Below, piece after piece: positions 13,701 through 27,695 of a stretch of DNA of 64,000 nucleotides (position 1 is the stretch's first letter; the number at the start of each line of letters is the position of its first letter). This DNA comes from Ichthyophthirius multifiliis (lineage: Eukaryota > Ciliophora > Oligohymenophorea > Hymenostomatida). A program made the translations under genes and the position numbers. The notes beneath the pieces were generated by a model. That model had not been told where the DNA came from. It saw nothing but the letters and a program-made list of their open reading frames with translations, and searched no databases. The stretch spans positions 62,001 through 126,000 of the forward strand of contig NW_004086389.1 in NCBI RefSeq assembly GCF_000220395.1, given 5' to 3'.

Positions 13701-16700
13701 TCAGATTAATTTTAATTTAATTATCAAATAGATTCAAATAAATTCCTATTATCTTAGGCTACTCCATTAAATCCTTTATAGGATAATATTATGAATGACA
13801 AAAAGCATAAAGTGAAAATATGTGCAAATGATGGTTTTTTCTTAATTAAAGAAGATAAAAAACCTTTAAATTCAATAGATAATTTATAAGTATTTTATGA
13901 ATCACTCTAGGTATCAGGTGCTACAATTAATAATGAGTATGCTTTATTATGGAAAAATCCTAAAACTAAATGTTTTTATGGATAAGTAGCCAGAACAAAT
14001 TTAATTAGTAGTATAGATAATTTTTCTGTAAAAGTCTAAAACTTGGTAAATCCTACTTCTAATTAATAAAATTTTTATGAAAAAACACTCCCTCCTACGA
14101 TAATATACGAATTCTTTTAATATAAAAGTACAGATTCTACAAAAATTTAAAAATTTACTATAAATCAACCCAACTTTTCAACTTTCAAACCTAAAACTAG
14201 TTAATTAATAATAAAAAGTGTAATAAACCGATCAACAGTTGAGATATATAATTAAAATACAAAAGTATTATTACAAATATAAATAAGTCTAGGATCTTCT
14301 CATGAAGCGTATAAATAGATATTTGAATTAAAAGCTGAATTACTAGAGATAAAAGCTGTTTAAGGCATATAAAAATTCCTAGAATGTTTAAATTTAGATT
14401 ATATGGGTAGATCTTTACCTGTTTCAATAACTGGAGACTTAACAATTTAAATAACAGGACTAGATGAAGCTCCGAAACCAACGTCATGGACTACTTTAAC
14501 ATTATATATGTATGTTCTTCCAAGCAGTGGTTTAAAAACTACTACAACAATTGAATATGAAGTAAAAGCTAAGATAAAAAAAACTGACACATATTATTTT
14601 TGGGAAGCATAAGTAATTAATTAATAATAAATATTAATTAAACCTATTTAAATGAATTAATTCCCTTCAATAATTTTTCCTTTAAAGAAATATTTTAATA
14701 ATTATTATGAAAGGTAGATTACATACATCACTCCATCTGTAGATTTTAACATAAAATAAATGAATTTCTTATTATAATTTAATGAAAAGCTTGAATATAG
14801 TGTTTCTTCTTCTGCGCCTATAATAAAGATTTAATTAAATACTTAAATAATTTAAATAGATACGGCTAATAAAGACTTTTGCTAATTCTTGGCTTAAAAA
14901 TCAGTTAGTTAATTTGAATTTGGTATGCCTTACTTTATGGAATTAAATTATAATGATGCTACACCAAATATTTTTTAATTTAGACCTCCTTTATCTGCAT
15001 TAGAAAAAGATACTAAATATTTAATAAAAGGATAACATACAAAACAAACGTTAAACTTCGTAAAAAACTTAAAAGTACCTGCTTAATAATAAATAGTTAT
15101 TACATATGGATTAACTATGGATAATATAGATTATTAATATGTTAACTTTAAGGATCCTTTTAAATAATTAAATACTCAATATGCAAGTATTACTTAAGAA
15201 TAATTCAATTATCTTACTGTATAATTTAGTTTGTAAAGTGTTTCAGGTTCAGGAATAGATTAGACTGTTTACATAGAATTAAATCATATGAATTGGGAAA
15301 ATGTAGGTTAATAATTAATACAATCATATAAAGCTGATGAAATTGTTTTCTATAATGGAAAATAGCACGATTGTTTAGCAGATACAGATAAAAGTATAGG
15401 TAAATGTATAGCTTAATTTGGTTAAGACAATAGGGAAAACCCATTTAGAATTGTCCATTTTTACAAAAATATATATACAAAAGATACTAATTATAAGATT
15501 TAGATTCCTTATATTAAAAATCCTGCAAAGTAAAGTTAGATATTTGTAAAAATATAAATTGTTTAATGGAACTCGAAATTAAAAAATTAAAATCCAATAA
15601 TAATCGCATAATAATACTTCATTAGTAATTTAAAATTCAATAAATTTGCTGTGCCTTCATGCACTGTATCTATTAATTTTGATACTTCTCGTTTTATTGA
15701 AAAAAGTGATAATATACTTTAGTTTAAATTATCTTCGATTTCCAAAACAATATAACTTGCTAATTAAGGATATATTATGGTAAAACCTTTAATGAAAGTT
15801 CCATAAATAAATAATTTTGATTTTACTAATTTAAATATAGCAGGAGTTTTATCATTTATTTATTTCCCTTTAACAGGAATAATTATGATATAAGTAAATA
15901 GTAATGTTTCTGGAAATTTGGAACTTTCATTTAATAATATTAAAGTAGGAAATGAAATTATCGACCTTGCTTTTACAAATGTTTATGTTGGAAATTTTGG
16001 TTAAGATACTATAAATGTATGTAATTCTGCTCCTACAAAGCCAATATAAAAATAAAAACCTGACCAAAATTAATACTCAATAGCAATATCTAGAGGTAGA
16101 ATTAATTTATATTCAGAAGGCTTTCTAAAATTTGTTGTATACAATCAACATACTATTTTGGAAGGTTCAACAATAACTTTGGAACTGCCATATGATATTT
16201 TCGAACCTGCACTTCCTTTAGATTATAAATTTTTGTAATAAACAGCTGAATAATCACCAACTGTTTTAATCCCAAATACTACCAAATTCGATGCAGCAGA
16301 TGGTTAAATAATAAAAATAAAAAGAATTGAAAAAACTTGTAAATATGAAATTACAGGATTTAAATAAATAAATCCTTCTACTTCAACTTCTATAATCTAA
16401 ATAACTTTAGGTTACAAAATTAAAAAAATACTTTTGCCTGCTAACTTTTATATAAAATATGAAGTACAATTATTATTTATATTTTTTTATTAAAGTTCTT
16501 ATTTTTATAGGTAAAAGGACCTAATGGTGGAGTTACAGAAAGTTAAACTCTAAATAATTAATGGGGTTCTTCTGCAAATAATATTTATTTATCAGATCAA
16601 ACTGTTGAGTTACCTTTAATAACTGGAATAAAAGAAAATTATTAATATATAAAATATATTGATAGTGAATAAGTAGGTCCCTTATCTTTTTAATTTAAAT

Positions 16701-19700
16701 TAAGTACAAACTCTATTTAATCAGTCGAGATTACTATTCCAAATGATTTTCAATCGCCAGCAGCAGCTACTCCTGCTTTAACACCAACTGAATTTTATTT
16801 ACGTTACTAGAAAACAAATTAAGCATATTGGGTAATATTTTATTTTTTTAATTAATATTTTAAAAATTAAATAAAATTAATAAAAAAGGTATATTCTCCA
16901 GATATAAAAAGTATTGAAAATACAATGAAATTAACTTTTCCTTTATCAAATATTGATTATTAAATATAAGCTAACCAATAATATACTGCTATAATTGAAG
17001 GATTCTAACTTTAATAAACATACAAATATCCAAAAACAACGAACTATAAATATATGTTATTCTTCATAAAAGCAATTCAAGCTTCATTATAACAAGAATA
17101 TAAAAGAATATATTATGTTTAAGATCCGTTGCCAATAAAAGCAGCAGATTTTAAATTCATTGCCTTACATAAAGAATATAGTCACTGGACAGTTTATAGA
17201 ATTTAAGTAATTACGTAAGTAGAAGTTAAATTAAATGATGAAATTTGGATAGAATTTGAAAGCAAACGAGGTGCTTGGGATTATGATTAAGCCTCTGGCG
17301 ATTACTTAGGTTTTTATCTTTTTAAATAAATAGAATTTAAATTAATAAATTTATAAAAAAATATAAAAAAGGTACAACATACAAAAGAAAAACTCTAGAT
17401 TGCACAGAGAAATTAAGAAAAATAGTTTCAGACAAAAAACTAATTTGTGAATTATTCCAGAGAGGAGAATATGGTCTAAGAAATATTTGGCCTAAGATCC
17501 GGATTTTAATTACCAAAGACATAGCTAAAGGTAATAATATTGATATTTTAATTGCAGGGATAAAAAATCCTCCAAATACAACACTAGTAGTAGGAGTAAA
17601 ATTAAGTATAAGAACAAAAGCTTTATAAGATCCTAAGGATTTTCCTTTAGTAGCAAGACAAATAAATTATAGTTTTTTCTAACCAAACTCAATTAAAGCA
17701 ACAATATATGCACCATAACCAAGTAACTATTAAAATAGTTTGACAGCAGAAGGAACAACTCATTCAAAATCAGTTAAGCATAAAATAGTTTTAGGATTTT
17801 CTTCTGCACCTAAAGTAGGAGATTGGATATGTATATATTACACATTAAATAATAATTCTGAAATGAGTGAAATTTGCTAAGCCCCAGATGAATGTTTTAT
17901 TTTTCCTACTTTAGGCTAAGTAATTGTAAAAATAAATAATTCCTTTATTTCAGCTGCTTTACCTGCAAATCATGTAAACTTTAGTATAGATCAAATGAAT
18001 AATGGACTATATAGATATGCAGGTAATTTCAACATAGAATATTGGGATAATAGTGGTAATTTAGTATAAGCTTATACAACAGAAGGATTAAAATATGAAT
18101 ATGATAATAAGTAAATAAATAATGACCCTTTAGGAAAACCTTATCCACAATATTCAGTTGAATTTTAACCAACTTTAACTCCTTTAGAACCTGAATTTAT
18201 AAATAAATATTGGTTGTCCGATTTTTGGAATATAGCATAAATAAAAATAAAAGGTCTATGGAGATACTCAAATATAAAAACATTCTGGATAACTTTACCA
18301 AGGCAAATAGATACTTACGATAAAAGATATTGTAATGCCACAATAATAGATACAGTTCTTCATAAACCATATCCTAGTAATTTTAACTGCGTAGTTTTAG
18401 ATAGAATTGTTGGTTTGGAGTTAACAGAAACAATACCTAAATGGGAAGAAGGAAAACACGATACATTAGAAATGTAAATCTATTTAAAATTTTTTATAAA
18501 AGAATTTTAATAACCTATTGAGACTGACTGTTTTTGGATTAGTACAAGTGTAGCAACTATACTTAATACCAATTTAGATAAACTATTTTAATTAGATGAA
18601 TATGAAGGAGTTACTTTAACCTGCAAAGCAATTAATATTTCCCCATATATACAACCGAATTTAAAGGAACTTACTTTTAACACTTTAAGTTTTTATGACA
18701 GAAAAGCTCGGCCAAATCAAGATGTGGAATTATACATGCTATTATAACCAAAAACTTCCGTAAACTAATTTAAAGTTGATAGAATATTATTCAGAATTCC
18801 CGAAGAGTTTAACTATCCCCCAGTCTAATATTTTAACGATTGCAGAATTATTGGAAAAACAGATGAAAAAGCTTAACTTTGTATGTTAGAACGTAAATTT
18901 GCAAGGACTTACATAACAGTAATACCGAATAATGATTATGACCATTCAGTAAAAATAATAAAAATACAGGATAATGCAGACATAAAATTAACTAAAGTTT
19001 TCCTCAAATCTCCTTTAATGCCAGGAAATAAATATAATATAACAGCTAATCTTTATTCTGGAAACCGTCTTTTAGAAAAAACTACAATAAATATGGCTAG
19101 TGTTGTTGGATTCTTATTGCCTGAATTAGATTATAAAATAATATCAAATTTAGATTTTGCTAGAAAAAGTTTATACATATTTAAATTTAAAATCGGTAAT
19201 TAAATAGCAGTGCCAGCAGGTTATGATTCTTAATTTGCAACTGTATATTCATCTATCGACTTTATGTTTGAAACTAATTAGGGTTTTTTGAAAAATCTAG
19301 GTACTGGATTAGATACAGGAGATTAATTGGGTTGTGTTTCTCCGACTTTAAAAACTACTGTTAAAAAAAGACTTAGATGCACTCTCAAAGTTGGAACTGG
19401 TCCTGAAGATCTTCCTAAAATTATTGTTTAGGATTATGAAGCAATACCTATTAATTAGTCAGTAGTTATATATATTACAGATATTCAGACCCTTTAATAA
19501 TTTGAATAAGTAAATATAAAAGTTGGAGTTAAGTTCTATTAAAAAAAAAAAAATGATCAACCTTACGTTTATGATCCATTGGTAATTTTTAATTAATTTT
19601 TTATTAAAATATATTTATTATAATACATAAATTAAATAAAAAAGAGTACACTAAATCCAACCATAGTTGACAAAGCAGTATTAGATTTATTGCCTAGCGG

Positions 19701-22700
19701 AGCCCCAGCAATTCCTAATGAAATAATATAAATGGATCCTATAATTGACAATAAAACAAACAAAGTATGGGACACTTTTGAATATACATTCAAATTCAAA
19801 GGAATACCTTTAATATAAAAAACTGATTATATCGTCTTTAGGTTCCCGAAAGATTATTTTTATAGGTTTAGTGATTATTCAAGCGTAGAAGCAATCGTAG
19901 ACGGAAAAAAAGCAACAGATATATTTGTATTTGGTATATCCAACATGATATACATATAACCAACAGACCCCATATCAGGTGATAAAACAGTTGTAATAAA
20001 AAATCTTATAAATCCAGCTTATTCCCAATCATAACCAGTAAGTATAGCTGCATGGGTAGAAATTGACCGTTACTTAAAACTTATGAATTTAAACTAACTA
20101 GAAATATTGAAGCATGCATTTCTTCTTTTCCTTTAGTTTATGTAGCTCCAGATATAATAGTTGGAGGTCATAATGGCATGGCTTACAAATTTTACTTTAA
20201 AATCGGACATTAAATACCTGATGACCAAGGAGCAGTAAGTATAGTATTCCCGTCTCTTTACAAATATAATCTTTATACAATGGAAGCTTAATGTAATCCA
20301 CTTAACTTCCCTGAGACTAGTAAAGTTTCATGTGCAATAGGCTCATCTAATAGAGTAGATGTTTTTCTTAATGGATTTTAATATAATGAAAATAATTAAT
20401 ATGGTGTAGTTGTTTCAAATGTTAATTCACCTAATGAAAGTAATATATCAACATATGAAAAATCAGAGTATAATTTTAGAATAATTTCGTATTATGATAA
20501 GAATATTTATCTAAATAGACAAGTTTGTTAAAAAGATTTTCCTTTCCCTAAATTTTAACCCGTTTCTATCAAAAAATGTACTATTCTTGTAGATACTGAA
20601 TTTTCGAATGCTGGAAAAGATTCACTTTACACTTTCCGTCTTTAATGCATAGATATAGTACGTCAAAATACAGATATAGAAATAGTTTTAAATAATAATT
20701 ATAGATAAACAAATCCAAAAAACGCAGAAATATAAGCTAAAAGTTTAGAAGCGAACACACTCATGTCTTCTAAATGTTTCCTTACTTCTACAAAAGATAT
20801 GAGATATATACTTACTTGTAAAGTAAGAGGTATTCCATCATAAAATGGTTTTACCATTTAAGTAAATCTTGTAAATCCTTAAATTGTTGATCCCATTTAT
20901 TTTTATTCTGCAATTTTTTACAGTTATGGACTTAAATATGCTGAAGCATATTCAGTCTAAGGAAATTAATACGGCTTGAAATTTTAACAAACCCCTTTAA
21001 GCCCAGATGTATAGAATCCTAATAATTTATAAGTTCAACTTTTTAATATTTAAAAAACTGGAGGACAAATTTCAACTTATATATTTAGAATACCTGCACT
21101 TATTTAAAATTAATACTTAAATTAAAAAATAGATAAAGCGAAAATAATATTCCCAAAAATTGAAAATCATTTTGCTAAATATATTTCTTCTCCTTTGAAA
21201 TGTGGAGCATTTATATAATTTAATTTCGATGAATCATTTATTAATTATAAAGGAATTTTAGAAATGACTTAAGGAAGAAATAAACCTTAGAATTATTTTA
21301 ATTTAAAATGTGAATTAAGTGATGATTTCGAAATATCAATTTCTGCAGATAAAATTTCAAAATATTATTAAGACGTTAGTAAATATTGGTATTATTGGAT
21401 TATCTAAAATGTTATAAATCCATCATAATAATTTAGATAAAACACATTTTAAATTATATACGAAAAAGATTCTCTAATAACATGGCACTATAAAAACTAT
21501 CTTATGTATTTAGTATCTTAACCACCTCCTTATTTAAAAATGCTAGAAATAAAAACTGATACATAAGAACTAAGAACTTTTTCCAAATACGAATTTACTT
21601 TAGAAGCTTAATAAGAGATAATACGTAATCCAAATATAGGTATAAGTATATAATTACCATCAAATTTATATGCAGAAGTTGCTCCATAAATATACGAACC
21701 TTTGGGTTCATGTATAATAAGGTCTAAAAACATGCCTGATATATAAGTATTTTGTGATATTTATGGACTAGAAATTTTCATTTAAAATATTGATATGACA
21801 AAATTATATTCTAGAAAGTTTACAATTGTAATAAATAAATTAATGAACCCAGACGTTGAGCATAAATGCAGTTATGGAAATTAAAATTAATATTTAGTCC
21901 GTCTTCTTTTGATGTCTTAAGGTGATTATATTGCTGCAACTTCGCCTAATATAGACAGTAGAAATTGTCTTGAATTTAAACAAAGTGGGTACGATATATT
22001 TGTTACAGGACCAAAAGTTTTACTTCCAGGTCTTTCCTATACTTTTAAACTTTTACTTTCCCAACCAGCTGATTAACTTGTAATTATTCCAAATTGTAGT
22101 ATTAAAGGCATAAAATTTTCTCCTGAAAGTATTGAATTAAATAATTTCTTATAAAATGAAGTATCTTTCTAAGTCAAAGTTAGATCAGACGTCCTACCAG
22201 ATACATATATCATACACTTTAATAAAGTAGAGCTTTCTTAAAATTAATTTTACTTACCAATTACATCAGAAAAAGTCCGGGTTATTTCTTTATATGATAA
22301 AACTCAATAATATCCAACAATAACTATCAATGATGTAAAATCGGATACCTTAGGTTATCCTATTCGAATTCCTGTTTAAATTTCTACTCCTCCAGCTAAT
22401 TTAGTTGAGTTAAGCATTTAAGTTATTGAAGAAATATATAAGGATACTATAATAATTTCACCATAAAAACTATAAATATATCCAGAAACAACTTCAGCAT
22501 TTTTTGAAATTACAATAAAAGCTATATAGACTCCTTCACAACCAGCAACAATTGAGTTTTCATTAAGTTCATTTTATTAAATTGTTCATACACTCATCCC
22601 TTCAGTAAAATATCTTTCGTTTTCATTAAGCAGGGAAAACTAATATAATTATTACCCATTACACATTAACTTATCAAAAAATAAATATCCAACCCCTTTA

Positions 22701-23971
22701 AAAGATTTGAATTAAAAGCTTATAAATCCTATTCTTTAAGATTCTAATTTAATTTTATAAAAGCATGAAATATTTTCTCCTAAAATAATTTCCCTTAAGT
22801 AACTTTCCGATTTATCTATTGCAAATTCTGAAACTTTCTAAGTTTATGCATCATCAAAAGCTATAGTTTATATAACATACAGTTTCTAGGGATCTCCTTA
22901 ACCTTAAAGTGTATAGCAAATAATGAATAAATAATATTAATATGCTTTAGGTTACTTAAATAATACTATTGAAACAAAATGGGGTAGTTTTGTTGAACAC
23001 TCAATTTAATTTACTCTTAATAGATTGGAAGCTTAAAATAATTATAATTTATATGTCTTTTTATCAAATACTATGGGTTTTTCTAATATATCTTCTTTTA
23101 AATTTAAAACAAAAAAACTTTCTTAAGGATACAATATAGCCATTCCATTAAAAGAAATAATAACTATTGAAAAACTTATAAAGGCACTTTCTATGACTTT
23201 AAGAGTCCCAGAGAATAGATTTACATCTTAAACTGATGTTAATGATTTACTTGAAAAATAAATGAAATTTAATCCTTAAATTATGATTAAAAATAGTTAT
23301 AATTATTATGTATGTATCTCACCTAATTCTTAAAATGATAATCCGACTCCCGAATATTATGCAAATAAATTAGTTGAAGATAAGAAAGTTTAATAAAAGC
23401 TTAAATAACTTCTTCCTGAATATGACATAAATTAAAATATCATTAATTATAGAATTTAAATAGGATCACCAACTATATCTAAAGAAACAAAAATTACTAA
23501 TATTGGATTCTATACAGCTAAATTTTCTCTTAAATTATGGGAAATAGGAAAAGTTTTTGCAATTTTAAAATCTGGTAAATATAATAATATTAAACCATTA
23601 TCTACTCAAATATTTAGAGGAACTGATGAAAGTAATATTAAAGTGCCTTAAAAATATTTCTTTTAAAAAAAAACAGACAACTTTGGTAAAATCGATATTG
23701 TTTTTGAAAATTTAAATGATAATACTGAATATAGTATGTTTATTACTGTTGGAAATAATCTACCTTATGAACCATTAGATCTTTATGAAGATGATGACGT
23801 TAAAATTATAATTTTTAAAACGCCGCAAAACTTAAGTATTTTTAAATTTAATTTAATTTATTTTATATATATATATTTAACATTATAATAGATGTAATGC
23901 CTGAAGATGAATAGCCTAAACTATTAAAATAAGTAGATAATAGATTTTATGAGCTTGTAAAGAACAAATGA
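4722..23971 (+). CDS. Giant multi-module beta-rich protein (about 6,200 residues), likely extracellular
   Basis: One gene, unknown family. With TAA/TAG as Gln the same coding style runs about 19 kb to TGA at 23969-23971. The 5' end is uncertain: the frame is open from about 4722 but has no ATG there, so a first exon upstream is likely. Introns inferred from phase and GT/AG: 5164-5226, 5789-5831, 7241-7287, 7707-7768, 12392-12443 (or -12449), 13215-13287, 16464-16510, 16832-16888, 17310-17371, 19582-19644, 23836-23891. Two one-base phase breaks sit at about 9240 and 20065. The product is built of degenerate modules of roughly 200-250 residues. Typical features are an aromatic-rich strand (YxFxF), a strand ending FPxxF/Y, a pair of single Cys, then IxNP...FxIxTY. 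Examples of the NP motif: IVIGQITNPQ, IENFITNP, IAGIKNPPN, IKNLINPAY, IQNVINPSQ, VNLVNPQ, INKLMNPD. The last modules (e.g. NNYNLYVFLSNTMGFSN) look fibronectin-III-like. No transmembrane helix is visible near the C terminus (ends ELVKNK), so secretion or matrix deposition is inferred. Alternative: large surface or cortical adhesin. Confidence 0.8.
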
Positions 23972-25586
23972 ATATATTTATAAATTTAGAAAAAATAAAA
24001 ATATTATATAAAATATAAAAATAAATTCATTTTAAAAGAATCAATATACAAATTAATATAAAAAACAAAATAATCTAATAATTAAAAATAATAGTAAATA
24101 AAAATAAAAAATTAATATAAACTTTCTATATATTTTTAAATAATTTAAAATAGATTTTTATTTATTTATATTTATAAAAAGATATGATAAATTTATTTTA
24201 TTTTTTATTTTTCATAATATTTTTTTATTGCATTTTTTTTGAATCTAATATCAAATATTTAATTTAAATTTCCTTTTTTCTAATTTTTAATTTTGTAAAG
24301 TTACTTTAATTATTAAGCAGATATTTTATAAATAAATCTACACATGTATTTTTTTTAATTATAAAGCTTATCATTAACATATTATTCATCACTTTATTTT
24401 ATTTTATTTTAATTTAATTTCATATTTATTTTTATGTTTTTTCTCAATAAATTTGATAGTATTTAAATAGAATTAAAAAATAATTACATTTAATTAAATT
24501 AATGAATTTTAATCTTATTTTAGCAAAGAAATTCTTCAAAATCTATCTTCTTATAAGCTTAAGTTTATATTGGATATATTTTTTAAGGTTTAAATTTATC
24601 ATAAAGTATTAAATTAAAAATTGTATTTGTTTGTGCGTCTAAAATTATTAAAACTGTATAATAATTTGAAAAATATTAATTTACTGAATATTATTTAAAA
24701 TTTATTTTGATAAATTATAAGTATAAAATTCTTATAATTTATATATTTTTAAATTCTATATCAAAATAAAAATAGAAATTAAAAAATAATAATAGTTAAA
24801 ATAATTAAAAAATTATTTATTATTAAATAAAATTGAAACAAAAAATATGAAAAAGTGGACTTAAAAAATTAAAGAAATTAAAAATTATAACAAAATCTAA
24901 AATATAAATATAATATAAAATATTTACAATAATACAATAAAAAATAAAGTTCATAAATTTATTTTTTATAATAAATATATTTTTATATATTTAATATTAG
25001 TTATAATTTTTATTATTTTATATATACTAATTTTTTTTTGTAAATAGTCTTAAAAAATAAGTAAAATAAAAGCATTTATTTAAATATAATATTATTATAT
25101 TAAATCTCAATAAATGTTTTATGAATTAAAATATTATCTTAAATATATTTTTAACTTATTTAAAAAAGTTATAAAGTTAAATATATTAATATCTAAACAT
25201 ATTTTTTAATAAAAATATTATTAAATATAAAAATATTTATTAATTTATTTTTTTAATAAAAAATAGAAAAAAAGGCTTATTAAATGATTTATAATATAAA
25301 AATTTTATAAATAAATTATTTAATTATATATTAATTAACAAACATTATTAAAATATATATTTAAATTATTATAAATATTAACTATTATAAACTAAAAAAA
25401 AAAAAATTAAATAAAATTATATAAACTAGATATATTTAATATTATATATTTTTTTATTAATATATTATAAATAAGAAGAAAAAAACTTCAAATAAATGAT
25501 AAATATGAAATTTTACGTAAATTATTAAACAAATATAATATATTAAAAGTTTAAATAAAAATTTAAATTACAAAAATATTTATAAA
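23972..25586. other. Long AT-rich intergenic region
   Basis: More than 90% A/T by eye, with homopolymer and TA tracts. One short ORF (24502-24669) is listed separately; nothing else is supportable. Confidence 0.5.
24502..24669 (+). CDS. Possible small membrane peptide (55 residues)
   Basis: ATG at 24502 to TGA at 24667-24669. The product starts MNFNLILAKKFFKIYLLISL and continues hydrophobic and aromatic (LYWIYFLRFKFII), with several Cys near the end. A slightly richer GC content than its surroundings is the only support. It could equally be chance, since TGA is rare in such DNA. Confidence 0.2.
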
Positions 25587-27091
25587 ATGAATTATTATAT
25601 TTATTTTAATATTTTTTAAAAAATAGCAAAGATTAGAAAAAAATTTAAATTAAATAGCAATTAAAAATTTTTCTGAAAGATCAACATTACTCAAATTTTA
25701 CGATAAAGGTAATAGAGTATCAATTTCAGGACTTAGAGTAACAATATTTGGTGCGACAGGCTTTTTAGGGCCATATGTAAAATTATATAATAAAAAATAG
25801 TTTATAATAAAAATAAATAATTTATTGAGAATATAATTTATAAAAATGAATATTTTAATTAAGATCTAAAATAGAATAAATTTAGACAACCTAAAATTAG
25901 ATATTTAATTAAATAAAAATATATAGCAAACTAACATTATTTTGCATATATTTTTTTAAAAAAATTATTCATTTTTATTATAATTTTAAATTTTATTTGA
26001 TATTTGAATTTAATTTATTATTAAATTTATAAAAACAGGTTGGTGCTTATCTTGGATATATAGGTAGTGATGTTATCTTCCCTCATGCTCATGTATATGA
26101 TTATGATGATTATGTCAAAGAATTAAAATTATGTGCAGGAACTGGATAAAGCTATTTAATGAAACATTTTAATTTTGATGATGATAAAATGTATGATGCT
26201 GCAATCAGAAATTCTAATGTAGTAATTAACTTAGTTGGATCTAGATTGTAAGTAAAAGATCTTAAATAAGCTGCTTATGCTAATATACATATTGCAAAAA
26301 AAATTGCTGAAGCATGTGCTAGAAACTCTAACGTTAGAAGGCTTATTCATTTCTCAGCTTGTGGAGGTAAACTTTTATTAATTTTTATTTTATAATATAA
26401 ACAAAAAACTATAAAGCTGATCCTAAATCTCCTTCACCTGATCTTTAAGTAAAATACATAAATACATTTTTATGCTTATAATAATATTTAAGACAAAATT
26501 CCACGGAGAAGAAGCTGTATTGAATATTTTCCCAAATGCAACTGTTATGCGTCCTACTACAATTTATGGCATGTAAGATTATTTCACTCGTCATTGGATC
26601 AAAGAAAGAGAATGGTGGCATCATTTTAACATAGTAACTGATGATTGCACAGCTAAAAGATAACCAATATTAATAAATGATGTTTGTTAAGCAGTTATGA
26701 ATTCTTTGAAAATTTAAGAATCTGCAGGATAAATTTACGAATTAGGTTTTTAAAGTTCTTTTTTTTAAAATATAAAATTTATATAGGTGGGCCTCATTAA
26801 TATAGCAGATTAGAAATTTATGAAATATTAGCAAATATAACTGGAAGACCACCTAAATTAGCTTATTTATCACATGATTTAGCTTTAAAGCTAACCTAAA
26901 AATTTTATAATTGGGAATTTTTCAATATGGAAACAATTATTAAAAATAAATTGGATTTGGTTGTTAGTGGTAATCATAAAACTATTGCAGATTTATGTGT
27001 CTAGCCAGTTTCTTTCCCTTAAGGGGCAGAATAGTTTTTGGACGATAGTAAATTTAGAGGAGTATAAACATTCGAAGAACTAGAAAAATGA
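25587..27091 (+). CDS. NDUFA9: Mitochondrial complex I 39-kDa subunit (NDUFA9 family)
   Basis: Accessory subunit of NADH:ubiquinone oxidoreductase with an atypical short-chain dehydrogenase fold, matrix side of the inner mitochondrial membrane. Visible: nucleotide-binding GLRVTIFGATGFLG near residue 60, then VGAYLGYIGSDVIFPH, NVVINLVGSRL, LIHFSACGA, VMRPTTIYGMQDYF and the C-terminal GGPHQYSRLEIYEILA. All are in family order and the length, about 368 residues, is normal. Introns: 25777-26038 (262 nt, long for this window), 26367-26416, 26449-26492 and 26746-26786. Removing them gives one frame to TGA at 27089-27091. ATG at 25587 opens a basic, aromatic presequence-like peptide (MNYYIYFNIFQKIAKIRKKF), but its phase differs by one base from FSERSTLLKFYDKGNRV, so a one-base error near 25660-25680 is likely. 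Nuclear-encoded mitochondrial protein. Confidence 0.92.
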
Positions 27092-27695
27092 AAAATAAGA
27101 AATACTTAAAAATATATTATTTTATATATTTTTTTTTATAAATTTAAGTCCTTAATAAGAATCATTATTTTAAATAATTATAATTATTTTTATTAACTTT
27201 AAAACTTTAAATATCTTTAATTAATTTTTAATATTTATAAAATAATTTATTTTATATAAAAAAGTTGTTGTTAAAAGATTTTAATTAAATTAAATAAATT
27301 TAATTTTAACCCATTTATTTAGTCAACTCTTTTAAATTTGTATGTTTTTTAAATATCTGTATTATTTTATTACTTTAAATTTTTTATAAAACTTTATAAA
27401 TTACTAATTTAATTTTTATTTTTAAATTATATTGTTTTTCATTTATTAATATTCATAAAATTTAATTGATAATTTTTTTGTATATAGATAATTAATTAAA
27501 TAAATAATAAATAATTGAAAAAAAAAAAAAATAGTTTATAAATATATATTTTTTTTATTTAGTTTGAATAATTAATTATTATTAAAAGTAAAAGTAAAAT
27601 AAAATATAAACAATTCAATAAGTTTTAAAAAATGTATTAATTGAAAGTTACAAAATAAATAAAAAATATATTATATAATATTTAATCATAAAACA
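27092..27695. other. AT-rich convergent spacer
   Basis: 3' flanks of NDUFA9 and of the four-helix protein. Only A/T tracts; no RNA gene seen. Confidence 0.5.
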
